Assembly (NCBI GenBank): GCA_000499405.2
Contig: HG738137.1
Location: 26,781,928-26,845,927, forward strand
Direction: 5' to 3'
Length of the DNA: 64,000 nucleotides
Origin: Onchocerca volvulus
Taxonomy: Eukaryota; Nematoda; Chromadorea; Rhabditida; Onchocercidae
Below, one piece after another: positions 14,101 through 27,902 of the stretch. The position numbers and the translations under genes are program-made. Every line of letters begins with the position of its first letter. Position 1 is the stretch's first letter. The notes below the pieces were generated by a model that was given only the letters and a program-made list of their open reading frames with translations, ran no database searches and was not told the DNA's origin.

Positions 14101-17100
14101 TGCCGAGTTTGATTTTCGGGCATGCCTTCAGCAATTATTGCAATAACGCGAATTTGTGCAAAGTCCAAAGCTTCCTGAACTGTAACATAAACAGATCGCA
14201 ATGAAGCAAAAGTGATAAACACAGAAGCATCGTGATGTTTATTAAAAGCATCCTTCATTGACTTGTATACTGGGATTAGAATTTCCTGCAAAATAGACAT
14301 AATTATATAACCAACGGACTGATGAAAGAATAGTCATGTAATGATGATCTGGAAGTAATATTAACACTTCTAATTGTAGGGAACAATATGAAAACGGGAA
14401 ATGAAACTTGAACTCACTTTCTGTCCGAAATAATACTTCTGCTTATGGTCTCCCGTAAAGGGATATGTTGATGCAACTACTGACGGCTCTGAACGACCAC
14501 AAACAAAATCAAAATCAAGCATACCCTGAAAATTTTCAAGGAATTTTGCATAACTTTTTAAAGAAAAGAATCAGGATTTTCAGCGACAGTTAGAATGCTT
14601 ACTTGTATAGCATTTATTTGTTGTCCCCATATAATGGCTTTTGTATCACTTTCAAATAAACTGCCTTTCAAATCAATTTTGTTATCACTGATTTCCAGCG
14701 GTTTATCTCCATTCGTCGCTAGTTTCATAGTTTTCTTTGCCGGAGAAGTAATATTTAAGGAAGGTTTTGAGTCTACAGTTTTTTTAGTCTGGAAGATCAT
14801 TTCAATGTGAAGAATAATAATTAATAGTTTCTTAAACTCCAAAGATATCTTCTTTATTTATTCACACTTACAATTTCTGATGGAAGAAGAAATTGACCAG
14901 CAGTTTGCACAGCTAATGGCTTATCTGGAGCATGACGCAATCCCAGCGCTACTGCTACAATACTTGTCATATGGGTTTCTGGTCCATAAACATGAATTGG
15001 CAACTTTAAACGAGAACCTACAAAATTAACGTGTGATTTCGAACAAGACTTGGAATTATTTAATAGAAAAAAGATGAAATTAAGAAATGAACTAATATAT
15101 GATAGGAGAGACGATAAAACAAACCAGCTTCTTTCATTTTTTTTAGTCCTTCCTGATAATTTGGTCCTCCTCGTCGTACATATATGATAACCTTATGTTC
15201 AAGTAGTTGTTCCACGTATTTCTCAAGTGCTCTTATAATTCCCTACAAAGAACTAATTCGAGCGATGTCATTTTCATTCATATAGAGAAAAATATATTGT
15301 AAACTCACTTTAAATGTTTTTGCAACATTTGTGAAATTCGCAACTGATCCACCGATAATAAGAATTTTCCCTTTCGGATGTGGTGGACCTTCTGTAAGCA
15401 CACTAAGTATTGTCTTTGCATATTCATAAGTCATTACTTCAGATGGGTCACCCGAATATTCACCATAATTTGCCAACTCAGAAAATCCTCCCAAATCGCA
15501 AATTGTATCACTGAAAAATATTCATAAATGGTAAAACAGTAACCCAAAGATTATCGAAAGTCTTCGCATTTATGACTAATTAATTTGAGGTTTCGATACA
15601 TACGTGTAGACAACAGAAGCGCCACCACCAGCTACCATAGTCCAGATGCGACCTCGACGATTTAAAATGGTTAATTTTAATGAAGCACCAGTTTTTGAAT
15701 CGAGATCAGCAATGTATTTTTCCTATGAATAAAAATAATAAAAATAGCCGCATAATTTAATTATCAGTGCTGAAAGTAACTGTTTAAAATTGACTTCTTT
15801 CTCTTATTAAAATTTAGGATCATTATTAACATATTTTTGTTGAATTCAATTTACATTACTATTTTCTATTGGTAATGTGTAATGTGGAAAAAATAGCAAA
15901 AACGAAAAGGAATACTAACATTAGTTTCATTATTAATAACATTAAAAGCACTCTATTATAAACTTTGAAAAAATTTTGAAAAATGATTCTCAAATTCATT
16001 ACGAATTTCTTCAGAAAAGTAAAGCAATTCGAAGGCATAACCTCAAGTTTAAAATGATAGCATAGTACAAAATTAGGAAAAAAGGAGAAACTAAGGAGGA
16101 ACTTTCGCCAATCAAAATCTATAGAATTTTGAATAAAAGATAAACATGAGAACCTCCGGCATTTTATCTCTGCCAAAAGCGGCAGGAAAATCAACCGGTT
16201 CTCCATCTCTGGTCTTCCAATTTTCCGAACAAAGAAACAGTGCTGTTTCATCTAGCTTTGCAGCAAGATCAAGTATGTAGATTCTGTTGTTGATTAGAAC
16301 TATAATGTAATTAAATAATAATGAAATTTAAAATGATGAAAACGGCAGCACTAAAAACAGAAAATTTTTACATTAAAATGCAACCATTAATGAAACTGCT
16401 TGAGAGCGAAATTCTTACCAAATGGATTTATTTCTAAATAAGTGAAGTAATTCTCCTTATATATATGGTAGAGAGCTTTTATGAAGGTTTTCAGCAGCCT
16501 AAAAAATATAATAATATAATCACTGGATAAATACTTTAAAAAAAGTTTAAATGGAAAATTTATTTGAATCTTACAAATTTATAAATTAAAATTAAATCTT
16601 ACTCACAATGTTCATTGAATCTCATTACTAACTAAAAAAAGTTTAAGCTATCAGCGACTGCTAAGGAATTAGCATCCAATAATCAAAATATGAATGATAA
16701 AGGAATAAAAGGCGGAACCAAAAAAATATAGGTTCAAAAATACATAACTTCACAGACGATTTAGAAATAAAAACGATTTTGCACTGTTACCTAAACTATG
16801 AATTATGAATTACTTTGAGAAAAAATAATAAATTTAAAAATAAGGCCGGCAAAAAATTCAAAATTTTGCATGACATACGATAATTTTTGGCTTTGAACTG
16901 GGCCGATCACAGATTCAATATCATCTTCGGTAATAGAATCGCTCTGTCTGTCGACATCCACCGGGATATATAATTTACGAGCCTTAATTGAATTTTTTAA
17001 TGCTTTTTGTTTGACAACTGATTATGCTAGTAAATTGTTGAGATCAAACCTTGGCATCAATGTCTCCAACATCAATCCCACCCTGTTCATAAAAAAGAAT

Positions 17101-18085
17101 CACGTCACTTTCACGTCTGCTCAATATCGCAATATACATTTCATCGCTATCTGAATGGTCACAGAATGGTTCCATAATGAAATTATTCAAACTTCCAACT
17201 GTTTTGCCAATCTAAAACACATTACATGAATACTGAAAAAAAAAGTAGGAATTATTTGCAAAAAAAAAATTTATCAAAAGATGACTACAAATCAAACCTG
17301 TATGTTTTTATCTTTCATTTCATTGAACCAGTTACGTAAGACGACTTTGTTTCCACACTTCACTAAACCCAATTTACCCCGACGCTTGATCAATTGATCT
17401 GGCTTAATTACCCCTTTCTGCAATACAGAATGTCATAATTTCTTTCATATTATCTTTTTGTTAAGTAATTCATCCATGCTCTTTGTGCATATTATATATT
17501 AAAGATGCGAACTTTGATTTAACAACTCGAACTGCATGGCTATTATTCAGCTAATGAAATTATATTGAGAGAGCAATTAAACAGACGAGAATTATTATAT
17601 CTGCCTCGACTTACTGGATATCTAACTAGGAAATCTACAAATACTGAGAGATCTTGGACAATAGCTTGTTTTTCAATTATATTCACAATCTTAATTTCAT
17701 AAGTTTGAATGGATAAAGATAGTATGCATAATATCAATTTGCCTGAATAATTCTTTATCAACTAATGCAATAATGTTTCATTCTTATTCTCGGAAAGTTG
17801 CAATACTCTTCTATTTCAAATATTTCTGTCATCTGTGATGAATGCAATATTGGGAAAGGAAGAGGATGAGAATAAGAGACAATTTATTCTTCTTAAAAAT
17901 ACTACTGAAATAAGTTTAGCAGATACCTTATCATCAGTGAGCCAATCAATTTTATCCGTTATGACATCGAATGAATCGCTTGAAGTAAATTTTAATATTT
18001 GCGGCTTCTCAATAAAATCGAATTCCTTTAAATGTCGATAAAGTAATTCCTTGCCGCTATATTCACTAATTGGTTTTGCCGACAT
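11138..18085 (-). CDS. acly: ATP-citrate lyase (ATP-citrate synthase), 25 exons
   Basis: This cytosolic enzyme makes acetyl-CoA and oxaloacetate from citrate, CoA and ATP. Exons, 5' to 3': 18085-17927, 17417-17298, 17211-17050, 16982-16875, 16631-16603, 16498-16419, 16299-16154, 15722-15604, 15510-15309, 15242-15125, 15017-14872, 14788-14603, 14525-14418, 14285-14091, 13996-13863, 13794-13636, 13545-13407, 13137-13006, 12911-12822, 12752-12603, 12400-12245, 12013-11870, 11781-11659, 11586-11427, 11247-11138. The sum is 3375 nt, or 1124 residues, close to the animal enzyme. It starts [16 protein letters not shown]. It has the ATP-grasp and succinyl-CoA-synthetase-like parts, the phosphohistidine loop QFGHAGA and the citrate-synthase-like part with [14 protein letters not shown] and [13 protein letters not shown]. 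It ends after a [12 protein letters not shown] tail. A less likely in-frame ATG lies at 18100. The donor of exon 4 is weak and exon 5 is only 29 nt. Confidence 0.97.
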
Positions 18086-18114
18086 ATTTTTTTTTTTCAA
18101 AATTGCAAAATAAT

Positions 18115-18122
18115 CTGAAATT
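18115..18122 (-). promoter_or_regulatory. Candidate spliced-leader acceptor of ATP-citrate lyase
   Basis: An AATTTCAG on the minus strand ends about 30 nt upstream of the MSAKP start codon. No upstream exon is needed to complete the protein, so the site fits trans-splicing. The alternative is a 5' untranslated exon further upstream. Confidence 0.45.
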
Positions 18123-18869
18123 ATAATATAAAATCATAAATTGAGAAAAAAATGAAACATGGAGAAAATATTAAAGTTACGAAATAAAGTTACGAAAAAT
18201 TATAAATTAAGTAATAGTGCATTCTTGTCCGGGTTAAATTAAAACCTTTCTCGAAAAATAAAATATTCACAATAATCAGTAATTGATGGATTGAATCGAA
18301 ATGCTATGCCTCACTCTGCATATTTTCAGAGGCTTCTATAGTTTTTCGATAAGAAATAGCTAGATTTTCTATGAAATTTCACAATGCTTTCTTTCATTCT
18401 ATAACATCAAGCACAGAAACCAAGAAGATAAAAGAGTGAGATCTATAAAAATTGATTATGATATATCAGAAGACATCTTTTAATCGAATCACTTGGCATA
18501 TCCGCTTCTTATACATTGAACATGGATATTTGTTATTAAAAATCGAGAACTTCCAGAAGAATAAGGAAAACAATGGTTTTGCAAAATGTGGTAAAGTTGA
18601 GGAAATATTTGTTTTAGAAGTAAGTCGAGCCAAAAAACCCTCCCCCTCCCTCCGGAATCACCGGTGATCAAAATATCGGAAGACATTACCAATCATATCT
18701 CAAATGACCGCAATTGAGCAATTCTCTCAGCAAACAAAAGATAACGATCATTCAGAAAAAGAAACCCGCAAATCTTGTCATCCCATTATACAACAATTAG
18801 GGCTCACTGTGATGCAATATTTGTATTAATTTATTATACATACAGTAGGAAATACCGTATTTTCTCGGT

Positions 18870-18962
18870 TTACAGTATCATCTATCTGTAATTTTATAGC
18901 AAAAAGGAGAATTGCTTACAGTATTATCTATCTATAAGAAATTTTATGGCAGAAAGGAAAGT
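18870..18962. repeat. Diverged tandem duplication, about 46-bp unit
   Basis: Two consecutive units both begin TTACAGTAT and share ATCTATCT, AATTTTAT and GCA(A/G)AAAGGA. They differ by a few substitutions and a small length difference. Confidence 0.7.
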
Positions 18963-20226
18963 CATATAAGAATGACGAAAAGTTCCTTGCGTTCAAAGTA
19001 TACTATTTTAATTAATGAATAAGTGAGAAAATAATTTGAATTAGCGCCTAATGACGTTAGTTTCCGATTTGCATATCAATAATTAATCATCTACGATAAA
19101 AGAAAATATATAAGAGAGTGATAAAATTGCAATGATAAAAAGTGATAAATGTTAATTAAAACCTGAAAAAAAGTATTGCCACACATATAACGGCATGAAT
19201 AATAGAATAAATGCTAAAAAATTAGCATGAAAATAAGACGGCAAGGATAAAGATAAGAACAAAGAGACGAAATTTGCGACAATTCAAAGAAAAATGCGAA
19301 AAGTAATTAATTCATCTGTCTAAAAATGCCTCCGATAAGTTTACATCGATGCATTTTGATGCCTTCTGATGATATCATACACATTTAGAATGTCCTCTGA
19401 TTGCATAATTTACAACATCAAATTGTTAGTACCACAGAAATATATTAAAGGTACCTGTGGTACCTTCAAAAGAACAACCTTCAATGATGGCCATTTAGTC
19501 TACAAATATTTTCTACTCATTCCACAGAAAATGATAAGAGGAAGAGGAGAATTTGAATCAGAAAGGCAGCGATAGGCATAAATTGATCCAATTGATCTAT
19601 CGAAATGAACGGCGAAAATCGAAAATAGAGGCGTTGGAAGCGACGACCGTATACCATCGGAAACATGTTGTAAATGATATGGAAATGCTGCTAACAGAAG
19701 GCTTTAAAGGGATTAACGAGCTTATCAGTTCACCACCCACAACTTATCACTTAATGAATAGTAATTCCCACTCGGCATTAATCTTTGATGCTTCTTCTTC
19801 TTCTTCTTCGCTGCTCTTTTCCCACCTGACATCGCAGCCTTATCATGTTATCTTCCTGTTGTTATCATTTTTTCATGTCTCCTAAGTTTAAAATGAAAAA
19901 AAAATATATAAACAAAGTTTACAACTCATTTTCTTCTAATTTAAAATGTTGCAAATAATTGAATTTTTTGCATAAAATAATCTTTCTTTGACAAATTTAT
20001 AATCATTTTGCCAGATAAATTTTGCAAACTAATTTAAAATTAAAATTGAAACTTCAATTTAAATTAATCGAATTCGATTAATAATATAATCAGGATGATT
20101 CAGATTAATAATATGTCTGGCATTCCAGGGAATCTAAATTGCCTTTAAATCTATCGTAATCTTTAGGCTCAATGAATGATTCATTTTCCCCGAACAGTTT
20201 TTATCTTTTTCAAATCTCTTGATACT

Positions 20227-20251
20227 ATCCATCCATCCATCCATCCATCAT
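20227..20251. repeat. (CATC)n microsatellite
   Basis: About six CATC units occur in a row. A second, shorter tract of the same unit lies at 20530-20546. Confidence 0.9.
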
Positions 20252-21333
20252 CAATATCATCATGCAATGTACATGTTCAGTTAGAGGAATGCAAGCTACA
20301 GGTGTAACATTTCACCTAAACTAGTTTAACACAAATGAATCCACTTTTATAGCCTCGTTTGAACGATGTTTTCTTCATTTTTTTTGTTTTTTTTGTCAAA
20401 ATATTTCGCTATCACGTCGAGCATCAGTTCGTAAACAAGAATCTTAAAATAGGGCATTGATAAATAATAAAATCAAGTTGTAATCCGTTTTGTCAGCCGG
20501 TTACTTCTCCCTCTATTTATTTCGCCTGCTCCATCCATCCATCCATTAATTTTCATTTCTTACTGCTAAAGTCAATACTGCTGAATTGTTGTTGTTTACT
20601 TAACCAAAAGCATTTTCAGTCACAAATATGCAAATGACGCACGCCACTTTCAATTCCTATTTTATGCGAATCGTTGATTTTCATCATCGCAAATAATATG
20701 CAAATATGCAGCCAATATCATTCATAGCACATGTTAAACTTACAATTTATCAGGAATGCTTATCAAACAGTTCTGTTCCAACTTATATTGACAGTCAAAC
20801 TTGGCTCTTTTTTGTAATAGCAACAATCATTTTGATAATTAAATTTGATTAAACCTAAGCAAAAGTTCTTTACCGAATTGATTGATAAAAGAGAAAAAAA
20901 AAAGAAAAAAAAAAGAAAAAGATTAATAAAAATATATCACACATAAATTTGCTAGATTTTTTTTTTTTCAAAATAATTTCGTTAATTGGTAATTTATTGC
21001 AAAAGATTATGAATACATGGAGAAATTCTTGATATAGTGAAAATTAAGCGCAAAGAAGAAATTTATTATTTGATTTTGGGTAATTTTTTTAAAAATTCAT
21101 ATTTCTATTAATTAAGATGGAATTTTAAATAATTTTATATGATTTGAATAATTAATTTAGGTATTCAATCAATCATAATTTGTATATTTGAATTGGCGAA
21201 ACATATCTAATTTCCTTTATTGAATTAATGCCATCCATTTTATAAGGCTTTCATTTTCTCTTGCCTCTGTTTAGAGCGAAATATATCATTCAATCGAAGG
21301 GAAATCGTGGAAATGAAGAGTGAGAGGGAAAGC

Positions 21334-21364
21334 CATTTCATTTCATTTCATTTCATTTCATTTT
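21334..21364. repeat. (CATTT)n microsatellite
   Basis: Five perfect CATTT units are followed by a partial one. The tract immediately precedes the G+C-richer patch at about 21370-21535. Confidence 0.9.
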
Positions 21365-24300
21365 ACTGCTTCTTCGGTCTTCCATCAACGCCATCTTTCC
21401 GAACTGATCTTTGCTAGCTTTTATTGGCCGGCTGTCCACCACAACGGACGGACAGAGCGAGCAGGAGAAGGAAGAATTCCGAAAATCGTTTTTACGGATT
21501 CGCTCGAAAGCTTTGGAATGGCCAGCTGTGAATGATTTATTCTAGAAAGCACTTTTGAAAAACTAGCCATTCATTCATTCAATTTTAGCTTTATTTTTTC
21601 GTTTTTTTTCTTTTTTTTCGAAAAAAAAAAATAATTTTGTATCTATTCGCTAACAAGAAATTTCATTTCAAATTGTCTGATAGTTTTCATGTTTGTTTAA
21701 CATTCCTTCGACAAGTATCTTTGCATTTTTTCTTCTTGCTGAAACTTTTTCCTAACACTTCACCTTTACCTGTCATCTCATTTGGCTTTGATATAAATCT
21801 AAATATCTCTCTAAAAAGTTTTCTAGTTTTCTAATTGAGGGAGAAAATAAAGAGCAGGAGAAAATACGAATAGAAAAATGATCCTTTTTTTTTTTTCATT
21901 TTTCTTCAGGACAACCGTCTATTTGTCCTTTTTTTCTTTTTCACTTTTAATGAGGAAATTTGCTTCTGTGCTAATTTTTTCAATCAATGAATTTAATTGA
22001 AATTTTTAATTTCTCTGAATTTTCATTCTGACTGATTCAGAAAGCTATCATAATCTTCTACAATCATTTCAATTTTATTTCGTAATTTCGTGTTAACTAT
22101 TCATTTGCTAATATTTATCAATTAACCTTCAAATAATTTCTTCATTACGGCTCAATTGAGATATTTCCGGAAAAAAAAAAAGCTCCTATTATTTGTTTTA
22201 ATTTAAAACTTTCGAGAATTTTTTTAAGAAAATAAAAACAAAAAATTGGGTTAAAATCGTACAAATTTCTTCTTCCCATTATAATATTTAAATCCGTGAT
22301 TAATTGCCATATAATAATTAATAAAGATTTGGGAAATCATTTTATAAAAAATTGGTGAAATTTTTTAAGAAAAAAAAAAATGATAATAGTGTAATGACAG
22401 AGAGCCAAGTTAAAGCCAAGCTCTATCATACTCCGCATTTGAGCCAAGAATTGTGCTTCATTAATAATATATGAAAAGGTTTCGTTGGATGGAAATGAAT
22501 TAGCAAAAAAAAAAAAAAAAAAGAGAAAATAAATGAGGAGACATAAGAAGAGATCATCGAATACTACAATTATTGGACTTATATAGCGTTATTAGTTTTC
22601 GTTTGACTAATTTTTTCCCAAATTACATGATAAAAAGAATAGAAATTGATGAGATTTCGAGTCTTAGCTTAGACTTGATTAAGCCTTGAAATTTTTCAAT
22701 TTATATTGCCTACTCTATTGCTCTAATTATTATTTATCTCTGTTCAATTTTCTAATTTTGAAAATGAATGAGAATAATGAGATATGAAAGTTTAAAATTA
22801 GATTCTTTTTTTTTTCTGATGATGTCATTGTCTTACACTTTTTTACAAACAGTTAGATGTTATTATTTTGACAGCACATTTTTCATCACAATTTTTCTTT
22901 GAATTTTTCTTAATATATCAAGATTTCTATTGACGAGCAATGTAGGTCCTTTGTAGTATTTTGAAATTTAAACTACAATTTAAATTTCGAGAATTTAGAC
23001 CGAAATTAAATCAATGATATGCTCGATGTTAAGCGTAATAAAGAACGTTCGATAAAGAGGGAACTTAAGCGTTAACAAATTTTAAGTCTAAAATTGACCT
23101 TAAATTGGCTACAGCATTATGCAAAAAAGTTTAGCAAATAAACTCTCACACTATCGTTGCTTGAACAATAAATCTGAAATTGAGAAATGAAAGATTATTT
23201 CCCGAAAGGTCAAACTACAAGAAGAATCATTGCTCAAAAGGTGAAATTATAAGTCATATTTGTTCAAGAGATTTTTCGATAAAAATAAAATATAAAACAT
23301 ATAATGGCCAGAAATGTGAATGAATAAATTATGTATCGATTTAGAATGTGATATATGGTTTATTAAACTGTGATATGGGGAGAGCATGAAGAGTGAAACC
23401 GACGATTTGTTGATAATTCCATTCTATATTCTCTCAGGTTTTATCTTCTCTTGTATTTTTCTTTTTATTTCTACAATTGTAAAATTGAAATAATTACTTA
23501 TATATGTATAAACTTATCAGAAAGTAATGATCAAATGTACATGAATGATAATATGATAAATGAGAATTAATATAGCAATTATTTACAATTCATTCTCGAA
23601 TTTGTAAAGAGTAAAAATACGAGAAATAGATGGCTTTGTAAAAACGCAAAGCGAATTTGCAGCAGATATAAGGCCCTTTGTAATTAATGAGTGTTGTTAA
23701 TTAACAAAAAAAAAAAAAAACGATGAACTATTAGCATCATCTTCATGAATTCATTATTATTATTGAATGATTTCAGTTGCATACTCTCTAACTTTTTTTC
23801 AATATTTCTTGCTCTCTAACTTTTTTCACTAATAGCTATATATTTGTAATAACAAATAGCTTATATTATTTATCGCTTTGTTAAATTTTATGATTAATTG
23901 AATTGTTGATCGAAAAGTATTTCAGTAAAATTTGTTGAAAATTTTCGGAAATTTCTTGAGAAATATGTTAGAAAATATTCTTTTTTTGTTGTGCTCAATT
24001 CGGGTAAATTAACCGATGAATGCAGAGAAGAGTCGATAGTGAATACGTTTACTCGGTACTAGTAGCAAAATAAGGTAGAAATCAAGTTTAGTCGAGAATA
24101 AAGCGTAACCAATCAATAAAAAATGTTTTTCTTAGAAAAGCAGGAGTAGCAGAATACTGGGCTAATTGGTTGTCAAGTCCAAAGCAAGAATGACCCATGT
24201 TGATATGAAAATCCCTTTGGGGAAAAAAGCCAAGGAACAATAACATAAGCATGAGTAACAATATCTTATTGTTAAAGCTAAAGCTGGATGGAATGGGAGA

Positions 24301-26546
24301 CAAAGATGAGGGTTAGAAATATACTCCATGATGCGATAGGAAGATGGAATTTGTAGGTGATGAATCACGATTTTAATATGATAATTGATTATTGAATATA
24401 TTTATATTGGAATTTGTTTCGATTTCTCGACGTAAGTATTCCCAAGTTTAAGAGATAAACAAGTTTTGCATCGCTTGCATAGATCATTTTGATTGAATTG
24501 ATGAGCAAAGTTATCATTCATTCAATTCTTTTTTTATTCTATTGTTATTATCTCATAAACATATTTATATCTTGTTGATCACTTTCGACAAAATAAATGT
24601 TATTGCTAGATAAACGAATCTCATCGAAAATTATAATTTAAAAGTAATTTGCGCATTTGCTTTTTGTAAATTCGATTCTCTTATAATTTCTATTTTTACT
24701 TTTTGAGTATTATTATACTGTATTATTAATTCAAATTAACAAAAGAATAATAAAACGTTGCAGTTATCTGTTTTAAATTCTAAACATTTGGTACAGTATC
24801 GCTGTCAACACAAACTGAAACTAATAGGATTTGTAATATTTGGAATAATTAATAGAATATAAATTTATTTTGTTAATAATAGTTTGATGATAAAATATAT
24901 ACTGTTGTACATTATATTTTAATCAATGGTAAATTTTTCCTATTTCATTTTTAATTTTGAACTAAATAACTTTTTTGAATGTTTGACTTCTCCCGTTTGT
25001 TTAAATGTTTTTTTTTTTTTTATATTTTGTTTGACTTACGAAATTTTTCAATAAATGAAAGAGATAGATAACGCTGGAATTTTAGCCAGTTTTGTGCGAT
25101 AAATATCTCTTTTTCTTTTTTTTCTTTCTCTTTTTTTGTTGAAATTCCAGCTTTATTATTTTTCATTCCTTTTTTATATATCAAATTGGTAATAGTGATA
25201 TTTACCAGTGTTATTGAAAAAGTTTGATGCAGAAATCCTGAAAATCACGAAGAGTACCATAAGGTGCTTCGTTTTACATTTCTCCTCATGGTACTTTCCG
25301 TTCCCTTAGAAACCATTCAATTTTCATTTCTAAAGAATTTTTATTTTTTCGTTTATTTTAATTAGCTGCTTGAAATTGAATTTATTCAGCTCCTTTTCGG
25401 TTTCATTTCAGAAGAACAGAATTGAATTAATAAAATTGTTATTCACAGAATTGATTCTAAAATTGATTGATATTGCGCGAGAGTTTTTCTCGGGGATAAA
25501 CAGAGAAGTTAATACGAATGATCAGCATGAGTATGAAAATGAAAAACTAGATTCGCTTAGATCATTCTATTGTTCATCAACCATTCCTGTTTTTACTTTT
25601 CGTCTCATTTTAAAACCTTCAGATATTTGAATTTTCAACTTTAAGAATTTAGCTTGAACACTGCTTAACATAACTTCTATCCATATTTAATCATTGTTAA
25701 TCGATAATCTAATTTTCCTGATTTTTTGAGTAACCTGATTTTCTTGATTCACGGTAGCTTGTTTCAGGAAATATTTCATGGAATTTCCTGAAATACTTTT
25801 CAACAGTTTCTACTTACCAATTATTTATTTCTGATCTAATTTATTGAAAATTCGAAAATTTTAAATTGGCTTCTCCATTTGTACTTTAATATGTACTTTT
25901 CGCTTGAAACATTATGGTATCTCTGAGCATTTAATTTTCTTCTATAATTTGGAATCGAAATGTGTCCTTTTTTTTTCCTTCTTTATTGGTCCATTTTTGA
26001 TTTAAAACCGCTTTACATTTAAATTATCAAAATGTGTCATTTGTCATCTTCTTGAGTCATTTATTGTGACACAATGCAATTTGATCTATATTAATGTAGA
26101 AATTTTTCAAACAGTGATAAAAGAACGCATATCTGACCAATTGAGAATTTTTAGGTAGAAAATTGAAAAATTTTCAGGTAAATTCAAAAATGATACAAAA
26201 ATTTTTAGCCTTCATTTTGTTCTACTTACTAAAAACAGCGTTAAATTTCTCATCAATTATTTTTCATTTTAATAAAATTCAAGCAAATATTTCCTCAATT
26301 CAAGCTGACATAATTTTGTTTGCCTATTTTCGGCAATTAATTTATAGGAATAATCACTGCTATAAAATGCATAACAAAATTAGCATTATAATTACCATAA
26401 TCACAAATATATTTATTTTTTTTTTTTTTTACCATTTAATAGCTTTTTTCTTATTATTTAAATTTTGCTTATATTTTATTCTTAACCAATTTTCATCTTT
26501 CTACGCTTCTTCATAATCTTTTCAATTCTCTATCCTTTACATTTTG

Positions 26547-26547
<1 letters not shown>

Positions 26548-26592
<45 letters not shown>

Positions 26593-26593
26593 T
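26548..26593. repeat. (ATT)n microsatellite
   Basis: Fifteen ATT units occur in an uninterrupted run. A shorter tract of the same type lies at about 43327-43345. Confidence 0.92.
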
Positions 26594-26854
26594 GTGTTAG
26601 TTGCACAGAATATGAAATACTTATTTTCTGGAAATGAATAATTTCATAGCTTTTAACAGCTGTAATTATATTCAAATTTCCTTTGCATATAATTTAATTT
26701 ATTATTTTGATCTTCTCTACCAGCTGTTAGTATTACTTTTTGCGAAAAACTTGCATGGCGGTTATCTTTCAAATGTGAAAAATAGTATGACAATATTTAC
26801 GGTTAGTTTTGTGTACATAAATGCTTAGCAATTTCTCTTATCACTTTCTTCTTA

Positions 26855-26874
26855 ATGTTATCAATTGATAACAT
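26855..26874. repeat. 20-bp perfect palindrome
   Basis: ATGTTATCAATTGATAACAT equals its own reverse complement. It is followed at once by a second copy of the CATCAATTGATG type core, so two palindromic cores are adjacent. Confidence 0.8.
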
Positions 26875-27814
26875 CAATTGATGTAATGTAAATATTGAAA
26901 AGAAAAATGATGAAATAAAATCGATGACTTGGAAAAAGAATTATTTTCTTCATCTGAAATTTTAGATTAAATAATTAAAATTAAATCTGACTTTTCAGTA
27001 AATTTTGGTAAACTATTTATATTTGTATTATTCGCAATATATATTTATTTGATTATTTATTTTTGTTGTTTGCTTGCATATATATTAATTATATTGCATG
27101 TATATTGCATGCTAATCTATATTGTTCCATAAATATCATTATTATATTATGCGTATTATCGTTATTTACATTAATCAGTTATTTTAATTATGCATAAAGA
27201 CAAATAATTTAGTAATTTTTTTATTATTAATCATTTCTTTCGAATTTTAATTAATCTTTCTTTTTTTTCTTTCACTCACCGAGTTGTAAATTTATTCCTT
27301 TCATTAGCAAACTAGAAAAATAGTAATTTCAATAAATTTCAGAATTTCAAAATAGAAGAAACATTTTCGCAATTTTTTCTCTTCTAACTGCCTACGTGGT
27401 TTAATTAAAATTAAAACGAAGTAATTAATAAAACGAACAGTATGTCATATGCTTCTACATTTAATTAAGTTTTAAGCGTATGCTTACATTAAAATAATTT
27501 TCAAAATGATGAAAGAAATTTCAAAAGGAATTCATTTCATTATCATAATTTATCTTGACAATAGCTATTAAAAATTAAAAAACTTTTATATATCTGAATT
27601 GAAACTGGAATAGTTGGATTTTTTCAATGCTTCATCGATTGATTTTTAGGATTTCATTTATTTAATGATTTCTTCTAATAAATGGTTATTAATTTAATTT
27701 CTTTGCTAAATGTCATGCATGATGCATATTTTGTTCGAGGAATTTTTCGACATCTCATTGAATGAAATTTCGATTTCGAAAAATTTTTTAACAAATATTT
27801 CAACTGAATGCAAA

Positions 27815-27822
27815 TATTTCAG
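27815..27822 (+). promoter_or_regulatory. Candidate spliced-leader acceptor of MGAT1
   Basis: An ATATTTCAG-type acceptor ends 80 nt before the start codon at 27903. It has the TTTCAG form seen at most introns in the window. No coding exon upstream is required, so trans-splicing is plausible but unproven. Confidence 0.45.
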
Positions 27823-27902
27823 AACGGACACTAATTAGCGAAAATGTTAAGCTAATTAATTATCAAGCGGCATTTGTTTTGTTTATCTATCACCATGTGG
27901 TT

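Larger units (their letters stand above)
18123..27814. other. Gene-free stretch between divergent ATP-citrate lyase and MGAT1 genes
   Basis: The two flanking genes point away from each other, so this 9.7 kb holds both 5' regions. No exon with recognisable homology was found. It contains simple repeats (20227-20251, 20530-20546, 21334-21364, 26548-26593), palindromes (18657-18668, 26855-26874), a diverged tandem pair at 18870-18962 and one patch clearly less A+T-rich than its surroundings at about 21370-21535. The open frames at 19553-19885 and 21320-21535 are the least A+T-biased ones but show no family resemblance. Confidence 0.5.

Noticed and set aside
17543..17761. Frame inside the first intron of ATP-citrate lyase
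   Set aside because: The exons on either side (ending WLTDDK and starting KGVIKPDQ) join directly in phase to match the family, so no exon is needed here.
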